A stretch of DNA of 27,092 nucleotides, taken from contig CALZDE010000002.1 of NCBI GenBank assembly GCA_945637225.1, positions 1 through 27,092 of the forward strand. Reading direction: 5' to 3'. The position numbers and the translations under genes were made by a program. Positions 16,326 through 24,209 of this stretch are shown here, piece after piece. The number at the start of each line of letters is the position of its first letter. Within the stretch, counting starts at the first letter, position 1. The DNA is from an uncultured Selenomonadaceae bacterium (GTDB lineage: Bacteria > Bacillota > Negativicutes > Selenomonadales > Selenomonadaceae). The notes under the pieces were generated by a model that was not told the DNA's origin, did no database searches, and saw only the letters and a program-made list of their open reading frames with translations.

Positions 16326-16360
16326 TAAAACGAAAACCGCAGCGGTGATAGTTGCTGCGG
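16326..16360 (-). terminator. Intrinsic terminator or attenuator between two HD genes
   Basis: On the minus strand CCGCAGC (16360-16354) and GCTGCGG (16343-16337) form a 7-bp GC-rich stem with a 10-nt loop, followed by TTTTCGTTTT. It lies 37 nt after the HD-GYP gene and immediately before the ribosome binding site of the next gene. Confidence 0.75.
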
Positions 16361-16396
16361 CTTCATCGTCGACATCTGCATGTTAGATTTTCTACA

Positions 16397-17545
16397 TTAA
16401 CTATTCATCGCACTTTGACGAGCCTTGCTTTCCTCTATGGTTTCCACGTTCCTTGAAGGACGCCTTACATTAGTATACGTAAATTCACTGTTCTGCACCG
16501 CCTGAACAAAATCATAGCGTGCTAAATCAAAGCAGTCCATTATCTTATCAGAGAAAGCACCGCACTCACCATTATTAATCATGTCCATAGCCTTTTCAAC
16601 AGGATAAGAATCCTTGTACACACGCTTAGACACTAAAGCATCAAAACAGTCCGCTACAGCTACCACCTGTGACCAAATAGGAATATTCTCCCCGGAAAGG
16701 CGGTCAGGATAACCATTGCCATCATATTTTTCATGGTGCCAGCGGCAAATATCATAGCAGTACTTATAAAATTCACTGTCATCCTGCTTAAACTGCTCCA
16801 ATATCTGACAGCCATAGATAGTATGACGCTTAATGATATTAAACTCTTCATAGGTCAGCTTGCCTGGCTTATTCAGAACTGCATCAGGTACGGCAATTTT
16901 ACCAACATCATGCAGGGCAGCGGCAGAAGAAATCATATTAATCTGAGAATCAGTCAGATTGTACTCAGGATAATTATTCTGCACATACTTTAGCAGGATT
17001 TTTGTAAATCCCTTGACACGCTGAATATGCTCACCGGATTCAAGACTGCGGAACTCTACAACGGAGCCTAAAGCATTTATCAAAAACTCATTGTTCTTAG
17101 CCAGCTTTTCCTGACTCTCTCTCAGCTCACGTGTACGCTCATCCAAAAGCTGTTCCATGCGGTTTCTGTTTTCATACTGCTCAATGAGGTTCTGACTGCG
17201 CCGCATGATAATTTCCTGATTAAAAGGCTTATAAATAATATCTGCGGCTGAATACTCATATGCCTGAACAGCTACTTCATCATCAGTATCGCCAGTAATC
17301 ATAATTACTGGAATATAGTCAATAAGCTCTGCTCTCTTCATGTAGTCAAGAACTTCAATACCATTCTTCTTTGGCATTATCTGATCAAGAAGAATTAACG
17401 AAAGCTCGCTCGAATGTAAATCGATCTGCTTAATAGCTTCATCACCATCAGCAGCCTCATATATTGTATATTGCTCCTCAAAAAACATACGGAGAATATC
17501 GCGGTTCATTTCTGCATCATCAACAATTAATATGGCACGATTCAT
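16397..17545 (-). CDS. Response regulator with REC and HD-GYP domains (probable c-di-GMP phosphodiesterase)
   Basis: A 382-residue two-domain regulator. The REC domain (1-120) has the acidic pair Asp9-Asp10, phosphoacceptor Asp54 in LILLDQIMPKKNG and Lys106 in IIYKPFN. A coiled-coil linker (about 120-150) leads to an HD-GYP domain with HDVGKIAVPD (from 212) and a complete HHEKYDGNGYP motif (270-280), so catalysis of c-di-GMP hydrolysis is expected. The start is ATG 17545, with AAGGG 9 nt upstream, rather than the in-frame GTG at 17575. No partner histidine kinase is in the window. A promoter (17616-17644) and a hairpin in the 5' leader (17574-17591) precede it. Confidence 0.92.
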   Translation of the reverse strand: MNRAILIVDDAEMNRDILRMFFEEQYTIYEAADGDEAIKQIDLHSSELSLILLDQIMPKKNGIEVLDYMKRAELIDYIPVIMITGDTDDEVAVQAYEYSAADIIYKPFNQEIIMRRSQNLIEQYENRNRMEQLLDERTRELRESQEKLAKNNEFLINALGSVVEFRSLESGEHIQRVKGFTKILLKYVQNNYPEYNLTDSQINMISSAAALHDVGKIAVPDAVLNKPGKLTYEEFNIIKRHTIYGCQILEQFKQDDSEFYKYCYDICRWHHEKYDGNGYPDRLSGENIPIWSQVVAVADCFDALVSKRVYKDSYPVEKAMDMINNGECGAFSDKIMDCFDLARYDFVQAVQNSEFTYTNVRRPSRNVETIEESKARQSAMNS

Positions 17546-17573
17546 GAAGTCACACCCTTCGATAACAAAAATC

Positions 17574-17591
17574 ACACTGCTACTTCAGTGT
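17574..17591 (-). other. Small hairpin in the leader of the HD-GYP regulator
   Basis: ACACTG and CAGTGT form a perfect 6-bp stem with a 6-nt loop, between the predicted transcription start and the ribosome binding site. It has no T tail, so it is not a terminator. It may be an mRNA-stabilising or protein-binding site, or simply chance. Confidence 0.4.
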
Positions 17592-17615
17592 TCCACTTTT
17601 AACAATAACAATTTA

Positions 17616-17644
17616 ATTTTAACAGAAATCTAAAAAAATATCAA
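17616..17644 (-). promoter_or_regulatory. Promoter of the HD-GYP response regulator gene
   Basis: On the minus strand TTGATA (17644-17639), a 17-nt spacer and TAAAAT (17621-17616), with TG at the extended -10 position. It begins just after the riboflavin operon terminator and would start transcription near 17609. Confidence 0.7.
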
Positions 17645-17652
17645 GACAAAAT

Positions 17653-17691
17653 ACAACAAAAAATACAGTACCCAATTAAGATACTGTATTT
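17653..17691 (-). terminator. Intrinsic terminator of the riboflavin operon
   Basis: On the minus strand AAATACAGTA (17691-17682) pairs with TACTGTATTT (17670-17661): a 10-bp perfect stem with an 11-nt loop, followed by a T-rich stretch. It lies 22 nt after the ribH stop. Confidence 0.85.
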
Positions 17692-17712
17692 AATGCGGAT
17701 ATTTAATAAAAA

Positions 17713-18177
17713 TTAGATATTCTTTAAGAGATTTACCAGCTCGATAGCAGTCATAGCACCGTCAGCACCCTTGTTGCCAGCCTTAGTGCCAGCACGCTCA
17801 ATAGCCTGCTCGATATTCTCAGTGGTAACTACGCTGAAAGTAACAGGTACGCCAGTGGACATGCTAGCCTGTGCAATACCCTTAGCGGCTTCATTGCAAA
17901 CGTAATCGTAGTGGCTGGTTGAACCACGAATAACTACACCTAAAGCGATGATAGCATCATACTTCTTGGATTCAGCCATTTTCTTAGCGATGAATGGAAG
18001 TTCAAAAGCACCTGGAACCCATGCAACAGTAATATCCTCATCGGCTACACCATGACGGCGCAGGGTATCCTCTGCACCACCTAACAGTTTGGAGGTTAAA
18101 AATTCATTGAAACGAGATACTACGATACCAACCTTCATGCCGGTACCAATCAGCTGACCTTCTAAAACATTTGGCAT
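17713..18177 (-). CDS. ribH: 6,7-dimethyl-8-ribityllumazine synthase
   Basis: Condenses 3,4-dihydroxy-2-butanone 4-phosphate with the pyrimidine from RibD to give lumazine, the penultimate step of riboflavin synthesis; it usually forms 60-mer or pentameric shells. The 154-residue length is standard. Family blocks seen are VSRFNEF (residues 20-26), WVPGAFELP (about 53-61), ALGVVIRGSTSHYDYV (about 79-94) and GNKGADGAMTAIE (near the C terminus). It is the last gene of the rib operon, 25 nt after ribBA, with a GGAG ribosome binding site and a terminator behind it. Confidence 0.97.
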   Translation of the reverse strand: MPNVLEGQLIGTGMKVGIVVSRFNEFLTSKLLGGAEDTLRRHGVADEDITVAWVPGAFELPFIAKKMAESKKYDAIIALGVVIRGSTSHYDYVCNEAAKGIAQASMSTGVPVTFSVVTTENIEQAIERAGTKAGNKGADGAMTAIELVNLLKNI

Positions 18178-18202
18178 TTTATATTTCTCCTTATCTAAAA
18201 AA

Positions 18203-19405
18203 TTATTCCTCTGGTAAAATGTGACCCATCTTTGTTTTCTTTATATGCATGTACTTCTGATTGAACTCGTTGCTCTTGATTTCCAATGGCACACGCTCAA
18301 CGATTTTCAGACCATAGCCCTCAAGACCTGCACGCTTAGCAGGATTATTTGTCATGAGACGGATGGTAGAAAGACCTAAATCAGATAAAATCTGTGCGCC
18401 GATACCATAATCACGCTGGTCAGGAGCAAAGCCCAAAAGTACATTTGCTTCTACGGTATCCTTGCCCTGGTCCTGAAGCTCATACGCTCTCATCTTATTG
18501 CCAAGACCAATACCGCGACCTTCCTGACGCATGTAGAGAACAACGCCTGTACCCTCAGCCTCAATGCGCTTCAAGGAAGTTGCCAGCTGATCGCCACAGT
18601 CACAGCGGAGAGAACCAAGAGCATCACCAGTCAGGCACTCAGAATGAACACGGACTAAAACATTTTCCTTGCCCTTGATATTGCCCTTTACGATAGCTAA
18701 ATGAGTCTTGCCATCAAGCTTGCTCTCATAAGCATGAATACGGAAATGACCGTACTTGCTTGGCAAGTCTGCTTCAGCAATCTTCTGTACAAAGCACTCA
18801 GTACGCTTTCTGTATTCGATAAGAGACTGAACGGTAATCATCTTAAGACCATGCTTCTTGGAAAATTCAATCAGGCGAGGAGTACGCATCATGTGACCGT
18901 CATCATCCATGATTTCACAGCAAAGACCTGCTGGATAGAAGCCCGCCAAACGTGCCAAATCAGTTGTAGTCTCGGTATGTCCAGCACGGCGGAGAACACC
19001 ACCTGGAACGGAGCGGAGCGGGAATACATGACCTGGACGGCGGAAGCTCTCAGGCTTAGCATTCTTATCGAGCATTAACTTAATGGTCTGGCAACGCTCA
19101 AAAGCGGAAATACCAGTCTCGGTATCAATGCCGTCAATGGAAACAGTGAATGCAGTCTCATGGTTATCAGTATTCTTTAACACCATCTGACCAATCTTTA
19201 ATTCCTCAAGACGCTCGCCAATGATAGGAGTACAGATAAGCCCCTTGGCATAGGTAGCCATGAAATTAATCTGCTCTGGAGTGAGGGTTTCTGCCGCACA
19301 AATAATATCGCCCTCATTCTCTCTGTCCTCATCGTCTACTACCACAATCATGTGACCCTGACGAATTTCTTCAATTGCTTCTTCTACTGTTGCAAAATCT
19401 GCCAT
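18203..19405 (-). CDS. ribBA: Bifunctional 3,4-dihydroxy-2-butanone 4-phosphate synthase / GTP cyclohydrolase II
   Basis: Supplies both precursors of riboflavin. The N-terminal RibB domain (1-about 200) carries the metal-binding DDEDRENEGD (24-33) and RRAGHTETT (139-147). The C-terminal RibA domain (about 205-400) has the zinc cysteines Cys257, Cys268 and Cys270 in HSECLTGDALGSLRCDCGD and the YMRQEGRGIGL block. The 400-residue length is normal for the fusion. An AAAGGAG ribosome binding site precedes ATG 19405. It lies 15 nt downstream of ribE in the rib operon. Confidence 0.97.
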   Translation of the reverse strand: MADFATVEEAIEEIRQGHMIVVVDDEDRENEGDIICAAETLTPEQINFMATYAKGLICTPIIGERLEELKIGQMVLKNTDNHETAFTVSIDGIDTETGISAFERCQTIKLMLDKNAKPESFRRPGHVFPLRSVPGGVLRRAGHTETTTDLARLAGFYPAGLCCEIMDDDGHMMRTPRLIEFSKKHGLKMITVQSLIEYRKRTECFVQKIAEADLPSKYGHFRIHAYESKLDGKTHLAIVKGNIKGKENVLVRVHSECLTGDALGSLRCDCGDQLATSLKRIEAEGTGVVLYMRQEGRGIGLGNKMRAYELQDQGKDTVEANVLLGFAPDQRDYGIGAQILSDLGLSTIRLMTNNPAKRAGLEGYGLKIVERVPLEIKSNEFNQKYMHIKKTKMGHILPEE

Positions 19406-19420
19406 AATTAAAAATCTCCT

Positions 19421-20062
19421 TTAAAAACCATTTTTCATAAGAAAATCCATGGTTATATTTGATTTACTTGTCTTTTCTTCATTACTCTGACGAGAAACAA
19501 ATTTTTCTACGTATTTTCCTACTACGTCATTCTCTATATTGATGATAGAGCCTATTCCCTTGCTGGAAAGATTTGTCACCTGACGAGTATGAGGTATCAG
19601 TGATACGGTAAAATCATTCTCGCTTACACTGGCTACTGTAAGACTTATACCATCGAGTGCTACGGAGCCTTTTTCTACGATATGACCTACGATGTCCTCA
19701 CCTGCTCCTATTTTCATCAGTATGGCGTTGCCTTCGTCCTTCAGCGAAATAATTTCTCCTGTACCATCTATATGACCGCTGACAATATGACCGCCTAAAC
19801 GGCTCTGCAAGGTCAACGCTCTTTCCAAATTAACTGGACTGCCAATTCCCAGCTCGCTAAGTGAGGTACGGCGTATTGTCTCTGGCATAACGTCTGCTGT
19901 AAAACCATTCTTATCAAAGCTTGTTACAGTCAGGCAAATGCCATTTACTGCAATACTGTCACCTATATGCACATCTGAAACCACCAATTTAGCATTCACG
20001 CGGAGACTGCCGCCCCCCATGCTTTTTATGGTGCCTACTTCTTCAATTATTCCTGTAAACAA
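19421..20062 (-). CDS. ribE: Riboflavin synthase alpha subunit
   Basis: Dismutates two 6,7-dimethyl-8-ribityllumazine molecules into riboflavin. The 213-residue protein consists of two homologous lumazine-binding domains: MFTGIIEEVG at the N terminus with GDSIAVNGICLTV (about 33-45), and a second copy with GSVALDGISLTV (about 131-142). The highly conserved MFTGII start requires a TTG initiation codon at 20062; a GGGGTGACGG stretch within the end of ribD is the likely ribosome binding site. It lies 8 nt after ribD. The same gene is called ribC in some naming schemes. Confidence 0.96.
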   Translation of the reverse strand: MFTGIIEEVGTIKSMGGGSLRVNAKLVVSDVHIGDSIAVNGICLTVTSFDKNGFTADVMPETIRRTSLSELGIGSPVNLERALTLQSRLGGHIVSGHIDGTGEIISLKDEGNAILMKIGAGEDIVGHIVEKGSVALDGISLTVASVSENDFTVSLIPHTRQVTNLSSKGIGSIINIENDVVGKYVEKFVSRQSNEEKTSKSNITMDFLMKNGF

Positions 20063-20070
20063 TCAGTCCG

Positions 20071-21177
20071 TCACCCCAATTCCCCTGTCAGAAGAATATC
20101 TCCATCCAAAGTTTCGACCTCAACATTTTTTAGACGTGGTGCATAGCTAAGCTCCTCAAAGCCATTCCCTTCTACTGGTGTAAGTGCATTTTTGCCACCA
20201 ATAAGCATAGGAGCGATAAACGCATAAACCTTGTCCACCGCCTTTGCCTCTAAAAAGGAGAAGTTCACCTGTCCGCCCCCTTCTATGAAAAGTGAGCAGA
20301 TATTCATCTCGCCCAGCTTTTCCAAAAGCTTCTGAATATCCACCTGAGGACCTTCACCGCAGATAATTACCTTGGCACCTGTATTTTCAATAGCTGTAAC
20401 ATTCTCTTTAGGAGCATTCTCCGTAACGGCAACCACTGCAGGAGCCTGACCGTCAGTCAAAAGCTTTGCTGTCAAAGGAATTTTCGCCTTACTGTCTAAT
20501 ACGACACGAACTGGATTTTTTCCTTCTTTGTATGGAAGTCTTGTTGTAAGACTTGGATCATCCTTCAAAACCGTATTTATGCCCACCAGAATACCATCGA
20601 AAATATCCCTCAGCTCATGAACACGCATTCTTGATTTCTCATTGGTAATCCACTGCGATTTACCCGCAGAGGTAGCAATCTTGCCATCTAAGGACATAGC
20701 AGTTTTAAGAGCTACAAATGGCTTTCCTGTGGTAATCCACTTCAAAAATGGCTCATTCAGCTTTTTGGCTTCTTCCTCTAAGACACCAGAAGTCACTTCA
20801 ATGCCAGCATCACGAAGAATTTGAAATCCCTTGCCAGCAACCTTTGGATTAGGATCTTCCATAGCCGCTACTACCCTTTTTACCCTTGCTTCTACCAAAG
20901 CCTTGGCACAAGGACCTGTCCTGCCGTAGTGTGAGCATGGCTCCAATGTTACATATACCGTTGCTCCCTTTGCCAGTTCACCAGCCATATTCAGAGCATG
21001 AACCTCCGCATGTGGAGTACCTGCCTTTCTGTGCCAGCCTGACGCTACTATCACGCCATCCTTTACTACTACCGCACCCACCAATGGATTAGGAGAAGTC
21101 CTTCCCGTTGCATTTCTGGCAAATCTCAAAGCCTCTCTCATGAAATATTCGTCACGAGCTTCCTGTTCTCCTGCCAT
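20071..21177 (-). CDS. ribD: Bifunctional diaminohydroxyphosphoribosylaminopyrimidine deaminase / reductase
   Basis: Deaminates and then reduces the product of GTP cyclohydrolase II. The N-terminal cytidine-deaminase-like domain (about 1-150) shows the zinc ligands in HAEVHAL (His54, Glu56) and EPCSHYGRTGPC (Cys82 and Cys91). The C-terminal reductase domain (about 150-368) has ALKTAMSLDGKIAT and a glycine-rich IEGGGQVNFSFL segment for NADPH. The 368-residue length is typical. A GAGGTGG ribosome binding site precedes ATG 21177. First gene of the rib operon, immediately after the riboswitch terminator. Confidence 0.97.
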   Translation of the reverse strand: MAGEQEARDEYFMREALRFARNATGRTSPNPLVGAVVVKDGVIVASGWHRKAGTPHAEVHALNMAGELAKGATVYVTLEPCSHYGRTGPCAKALVEARVKRVVAAMEDPNPKVAGKGFQILRDAGIEVTSGVLEEEAKKLNEPFLKWITTGKPFVALKTAMSLDGKIATSAGKSQWITNEKSRMRVHELRDIFDGILVGINTVLKDDPSLTTRLPYKEGKNPVRVVLDSKAKIPLTAKLLTDGQAPAVVAVTENAPKENVTAIENTGAKVIICGEGPQVDIQKLLEKLGEMNICSLFIEGGGQVNFSFLEAKAVDKVYAFIAPMLIGGKNALTPVEGNGFEELSYAPRLKNVEVETLDGDILLTGELG

Positions 21178-21193
21178 CTTACCACCTCACATT

Positions 21194-21231
21194 AAAAAAA
21201 GGACTATCAAAGAAAAATCTTCAACAGCCCT
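21194..21231 (-). terminator. Riboswitch-controlled intrinsic terminator upstream of ribD
   Basis: On the minus strand a 14-bp stem (21231-21218 with 21213-21200, including several G-U pairs) with a TTTT loop is followed by seven T residues. It lies between the FMN aptamer and ribD, so it is the likely expression platform: FMN binding should favour it and stop transcription. Confidence 0.85.
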
Positions 21232-21281
21232 GAAAATAGCTCAAATCGCACAAAAATAAACGACCCTTGAACTACAAGCAC

Positions 21282-21392
21282 GTCTTTTCTCATCCAGACT
21301 GTACTGTCGGCTACGGATTTTCACCGTATCATGCCTAAATAAAGGCTCGCGGGCTATACCGCCGGTAGGGACTTGCACCCTGCCTCAAAGAC
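21282..21392 (-). ncRNA. FMN riboswitch (RFN element)
   Basis: Read on the minus strand, the classical RFN blocks appear in order: AGGCAGGGTGCAAGTCCCTACCG-type opening (about 21386-21360), GGCGGTATAGCCCGCGAGCC, a variable short hairpin, GGTGAAAATCCGTAGCCGACAG, and AGTCTGGATGAGAAAAGAC closing the multibranch. It senses flavin mononucleotide and controls the ribD-ribE-ribBA-ribH operon. One base varies from the usual GGTGAAATTCC block. Confidence 0.96.
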
Positions 21393-21417
21393 TGTCATGT
21401 ATTTCGTTTATACATAC

Positions 21418-21445
21418 ATAATACCACTTTTTATCAAAATGTCAA
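21418..21445 (-). promoter_or_regulatory. Promoter of the riboflavin operon
   Basis: On the minus strand a perfect -35 TTGACA (21445-21440), a 16-nt spacer with TG before the -10, and TATTAT (21423-21418). Transcription would start near 21411, about 20 nt before the FMN aptamer. Confidence 0.8.
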
Positions 21446-21482
21446 GTGTTTTGTATTATTTTAACAGGCAAGCAAAAATATA

Positions 21483-21512
21483 TTTACAAAAGGCATACTG
21501 TTATAGTAGAAT
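21483..21512 (+). promoter_or_regulatory. Putative promoter of the C11 peptidase gene
   Basis: TTTACA (21483-21488), an 18-nt spacer and TAGAAT (21507-21512). An overlapping TGTTATAGT (21500-21507 region) could serve instead as an extended -10. It is divergent from the riboflavin promoter, with about 40 nt between the -35 boxes. Confidence 0.45.
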
Positions 21513-21547
21513 AGGCTCATGCTTTATTGAATTTTATGGGAGGACTT

Positions 21548-23377
21548 ATGAAAAAAATAATTTTGTTAATCTGTCTGCTTCTCATTCCGAATATGGTATA
21601 CGCCTCTGATGATACCGCTGACGAAAACTGGGATATTTTCATGTATGTCTGCGGTTCAAATTTAGAGGACAGATACCATTACTGGACTAAAAATATGCAG
21701 GAAATACAATCTGCCGGCGTAACCCCCGGACTTAATTTCATTCAGCGTTTTGGCGGTACGGATAAGACTGAACAGCCACTCTTGCAGGAAATGATTAAGC
21801 GAAAATCCATGACTATCCTAAAGCCAGATAATAAATGGTATTACATGGAGCCAAGATACACGCATACTGATATGAGCAAAAAGGAAACCTTTTCTGAATT
21901 TTTAGGTCAGATTGCACCTTATCAGCCCAAGCACAAGGTATTAATTCTTTGGGACCATGGCGGTGGCAGTCTCGGCGGAATTTTCCTTGATAAAAATTCA
22001 AATGAAATGCTCAGTATCAATGATTTAGGTGAAGCATTCAAGGAAAATTTCACTCCTGATCCAGATAATCCACCATTCGATATTATAATCTTCAACGCCT
22101 GTCTCATGAATAGCATTGACGTAGCTAAATCCCTTGAGGGAATGACACGCTATATGATAGCCTCTGAGGATTTTTTCTTAGGCGAAGGACTTGATTATAA
22201 GGCTTTTACTGAAGCTATAAACAAAAATCCTGATATTTCACCACTTGAATTATCCAAAATTATCTGTGACAGTTATCTAAAAAAATGCGAGCGAAACAAA
22301 ACAGACCGCTGTGCAACTCTTTCTGTCATTGACATGAAAAAAATATCAAAGCTGGATAAAGCATATAATGCCTATGGTGAAGCATTAGAAAAAAAGCTTG
22401 GCACCGATGAAGCAAAATTAACAGAATTTGCTGATAACGCATTTTGGGCAGAGGACTACGGCGGAAATACTCCTGAAACTGGATTTTTCAATATGGTAGA
22501 CCTTTACGGAATGGCTGTAGCAACACAAAAAACTGTGTCAAAGGAAGCAAAGAATTTACAAAAAGCTGTCACTGAAACTGTCATTCATAATGTACATGGC
22601 CCTTACCGCAAATATTCCTATGGAATTTCTACCTTTTTCCCATTTAGCGGTATGGATGAAGATGTAGCAGAATATCAGAAGCTTACCAGCAGTAATAAGA
22701 GCCTGAATAATGTTTATCAGAATATGCTGAAATCTCCATTTAACCTTTTAAAGCTCTTTGATATTCCTCTGACACCAGTCGGAAATACCGTTCAATTAAA
22801 AATGGATAGGGAAGAATATCATAAAGCCGTAAACCTCTACGCAATTCTTCTGAAAAAATCCATTGATGGCACAACCTATTACATGGGTGCTGATGACCGT
22901 ATTGCAGAAAATACCAAAACGTATGAAATAACCTATCCTATTCCTAAAGACTGGTTCTCCCTCAACGGGCATCTTATCTCCGCTACCATTATAGACCCAC
23001 AGCAGGATTACATTGTAATGTCAGCGCCTATAAAGGTAAACGATATATCATACAATCTTATTTTTGCCTACGATTTAAAGACTCATGTCAGCAATATACT
23101 GGGATTAACACACATACCAAACCATGCAATGATAGCATATCCTTATATGGACATGCCAAAGAAGGGAGCAAAAATAACTATTGTCAATGTACAGTGCACC
23201 AAACAATATGGACGTCTGCGCTATACTGTCGAACCAGGTGACAGCTTCATTTTAGAGGATTCCCTTAATATATCCAACATGCCTTTAGAAAAAGGAAATT
23301 ATGAAATCTGTTTCCGCTTTGACAATATTTTAGGAATTTCTGCACTTTCTGCACCATACAGTTTTTCAATAAAATAA
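21548..23377 (+). CDS. Secreted clostripain-family (peptidase C11) cysteine protease
   Basis: The only plus-strand gene. The 609-residue protein opens with a signal peptide: KK, a hydrophobic core (ILLICLLLI), then NMVYA with probable cleavage before SDDTADEN. The C11 catalytic pair is visible: His137 in LILWDHGGGSLGG and Cys185 in IIIFNACLMNSID. An upstream WDIFMYVCGSNLE strand (about 28-40) is typical of the clan CD fold. Clostripain-like enzymes prefer basic P1 residues, mainly arginine; that specificity here is inference. The C-terminal part (about 400-609) has no obvious domain and looks beta-rich; there is no LPXTG or other anchor. I choose ATG 21548 because of GGGAGG just upstream; an ATG at 21527 in the same frame lacks one. 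It converges with tcdA through a shared terminator. Confidence 0.9.
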   Translation: MKKIILLICLLLIPNMVYASDDTADENWDIFMYVCGSNLEDRYHYWTKNMQEIQSAGVTPGLNFIQRFGGTDKTEQPLLQEMIKRKSMTILKPDNKWYYMEPRYTHTDMSKKETFSEFLGQIAPYQPKHKVLILWDHGGGSLGGIFLDKNSNEMLSINDLGEAFKENFTPDPDNPPFDIIIFNACLMNSIDVAKSLEGMTRYMIASEDFFLGEGLDYKAFTEAINKNPDISPLELSKIICDSYLKKCERNKTDRCATLSVIDMKKISKLDKAYNAYGEALEKKLGTDEAKLTEFADNAFWAEDYGGNTPETGFFNMVDLYGMAVATQKTVSKEAKNLQKAVTETVIHNVHGPYRKYSYGISTFFPFSGMDEDVAEYQKLTSSNKSLNNVYQNMLKSPFNLLKLFDIPLTPVGNTVQLKMDREEYHKAVNLYAILLKKSIDGTTYYMGADDRIAENTKTYEITYPIPKDWFSLNGHLISATIIDPQQDYIVMSAPIKVNDISYNLIFAYDLKTHVSNILGLTHIPNHAMIAYPYMDMPKKGAKITIVNVQCTKQYGRLRYTVEPGDSFILEDSLNISNMPLEKGNYEICFRFDNILGISALSAPYSFSIK

Positions 23378-23384
23378 ATTTAAA

Positions 23385-23419
23385 AGGATGAGCAAATATA
23401 CCTGCTCATCCTCTTTTTT
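23385..23419. terminator. Bidirectional intrinsic terminator between the C11 peptidase and tcdA
   Basis: AGGATGAGCA (23385-23394) pairs perfectly with TGCTCATCCT (23403-23412), with an 8-nt loop and a CTTTTTT tail on the plus strand. On the minus strand the tail (TTTTAAATTT) is weaker but T-rich. It overlaps the very end of tcdA. Confidence 0.85.
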
Positions 23420-24125
23420 AATTCTTCTTTGCTAAATCCTTAACCACTTCACCAGCTATTATAAGACCAGCTACAGATGGTACAAAAGCCAGGCTTCCCG
23501 GTACAGACTTATTAGTTTCTTCGTCAATTAAGCCGGTTTTTATTGGCTCTTCTTTTGAATAAACTACCTTTAATTTTTTAATGCCTAATTTCTTTAATTT
23601 CTGCCTCATAACTCTGGCTAAAGGACAGACACTTGTCTTATAAATATCCGCTACCTCAAACATAGCAGGATTTAATTTATTGCCTGCTCCCATACTTGAT
23701 ATAACAGGAATATTGCGCTTATCTCCCTGCAATACCAAATCTATTTTTGCCGTAACAGTATCAATAGCATCTACTATATAATCATAATCACAAATGAAAA
23801 AATCCTCTGCATTATCAGGAAGATAAAAATCATTAATAATATCCACCTTCATCTGTGGATTAATGTCTAAAATACGATTTTTCATCACTTCGGTTTTCTG
23901 CTGGCCTATAGTTTTGGTAGTAGCATGAAGCTGACGGTTGATGTTGCTCTCGCTTATGTCATCCTTGTCCACCAAAACCAAATGACCTACCCCAGAACGT
24001 GCAAGTGCTTCCACCACATAAGAACCGACACCGCCTACACCGAAAACGGCCACACAGCTGTCAGCCAGCTTTTCCATTCCCTCCCTGCCAAGTAAAAGCT
24101 CACTGCGGGAAAATTGCTTAAACAT
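23418..24125 (-). CDS. tcdA: tRNA threonylcarbamoyladenosine dehydratase TcdA (ThiF/HesA family)
   Basis: E1-like ATP-dependent enzyme that cyclises t6A37 of tRNA to ct6A. The 235-residue protein has the adenylation Rossmann motif VFGVGGVGSYVVEALARSG (about 27-45), the ThiF-like DDISESNINRQLHA segment (about 55-68) and the VDAIDTVTAKIDLV block. The CPLARVMRQKLKK and VPGSLAFVPSVAGLIIAG stretches near the C terminus are typical of the TcdA/YgdL/YrvM group rather than ThiF or MoeB. An AGGAG ribosome binding site lies 9 nt before ATG 24125. It follows ftsZ after a terminator hairpin, with no obvious strong promoter between. Confidence 0.92.
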   Translation of the reverse strand: MFKQFSRSELLLGREGMEKLADSCVAVFGVGGVGSYVVEALARSGVGHLVLVDKDDISESNINRQLHATTKTIGQQKTEVMKNRILDINPQMKVDIINDFYLPDNAEDFFICDYDYIVDAIDTVTAKIDLVLQGDKRNIPVISSMGAGNKLNPAMFEVADIYKTSVCPLARVMRQKLKKLGIKKLKVVYSKEEPIKTGLIDEETNKSVPGSLAFVPSVAGLIIAGEVVKDLAKKN

Positions 24126-24162
24126 ATCTTTTTATCTCCTATTTCATCAAAGTATCGCTCCG

Positions 24163-24194
24163 AAAAAAAATCCGAAAACATTTCTGCCTTCGGA
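24163..24194 (-). terminator. Intrinsic terminator after ftsZ
   Basis: On the minus strand TCCGAA (24194-24189) and TTCGGA (24176-24171) form a 6-bp stem with a 12-nt loop, followed by eight T residues. It lies 16 nt after the ftsZ stop. Confidence 0.75.
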
Positions 24195-24209
24195 TTAATA
24201 TATTTCAAA

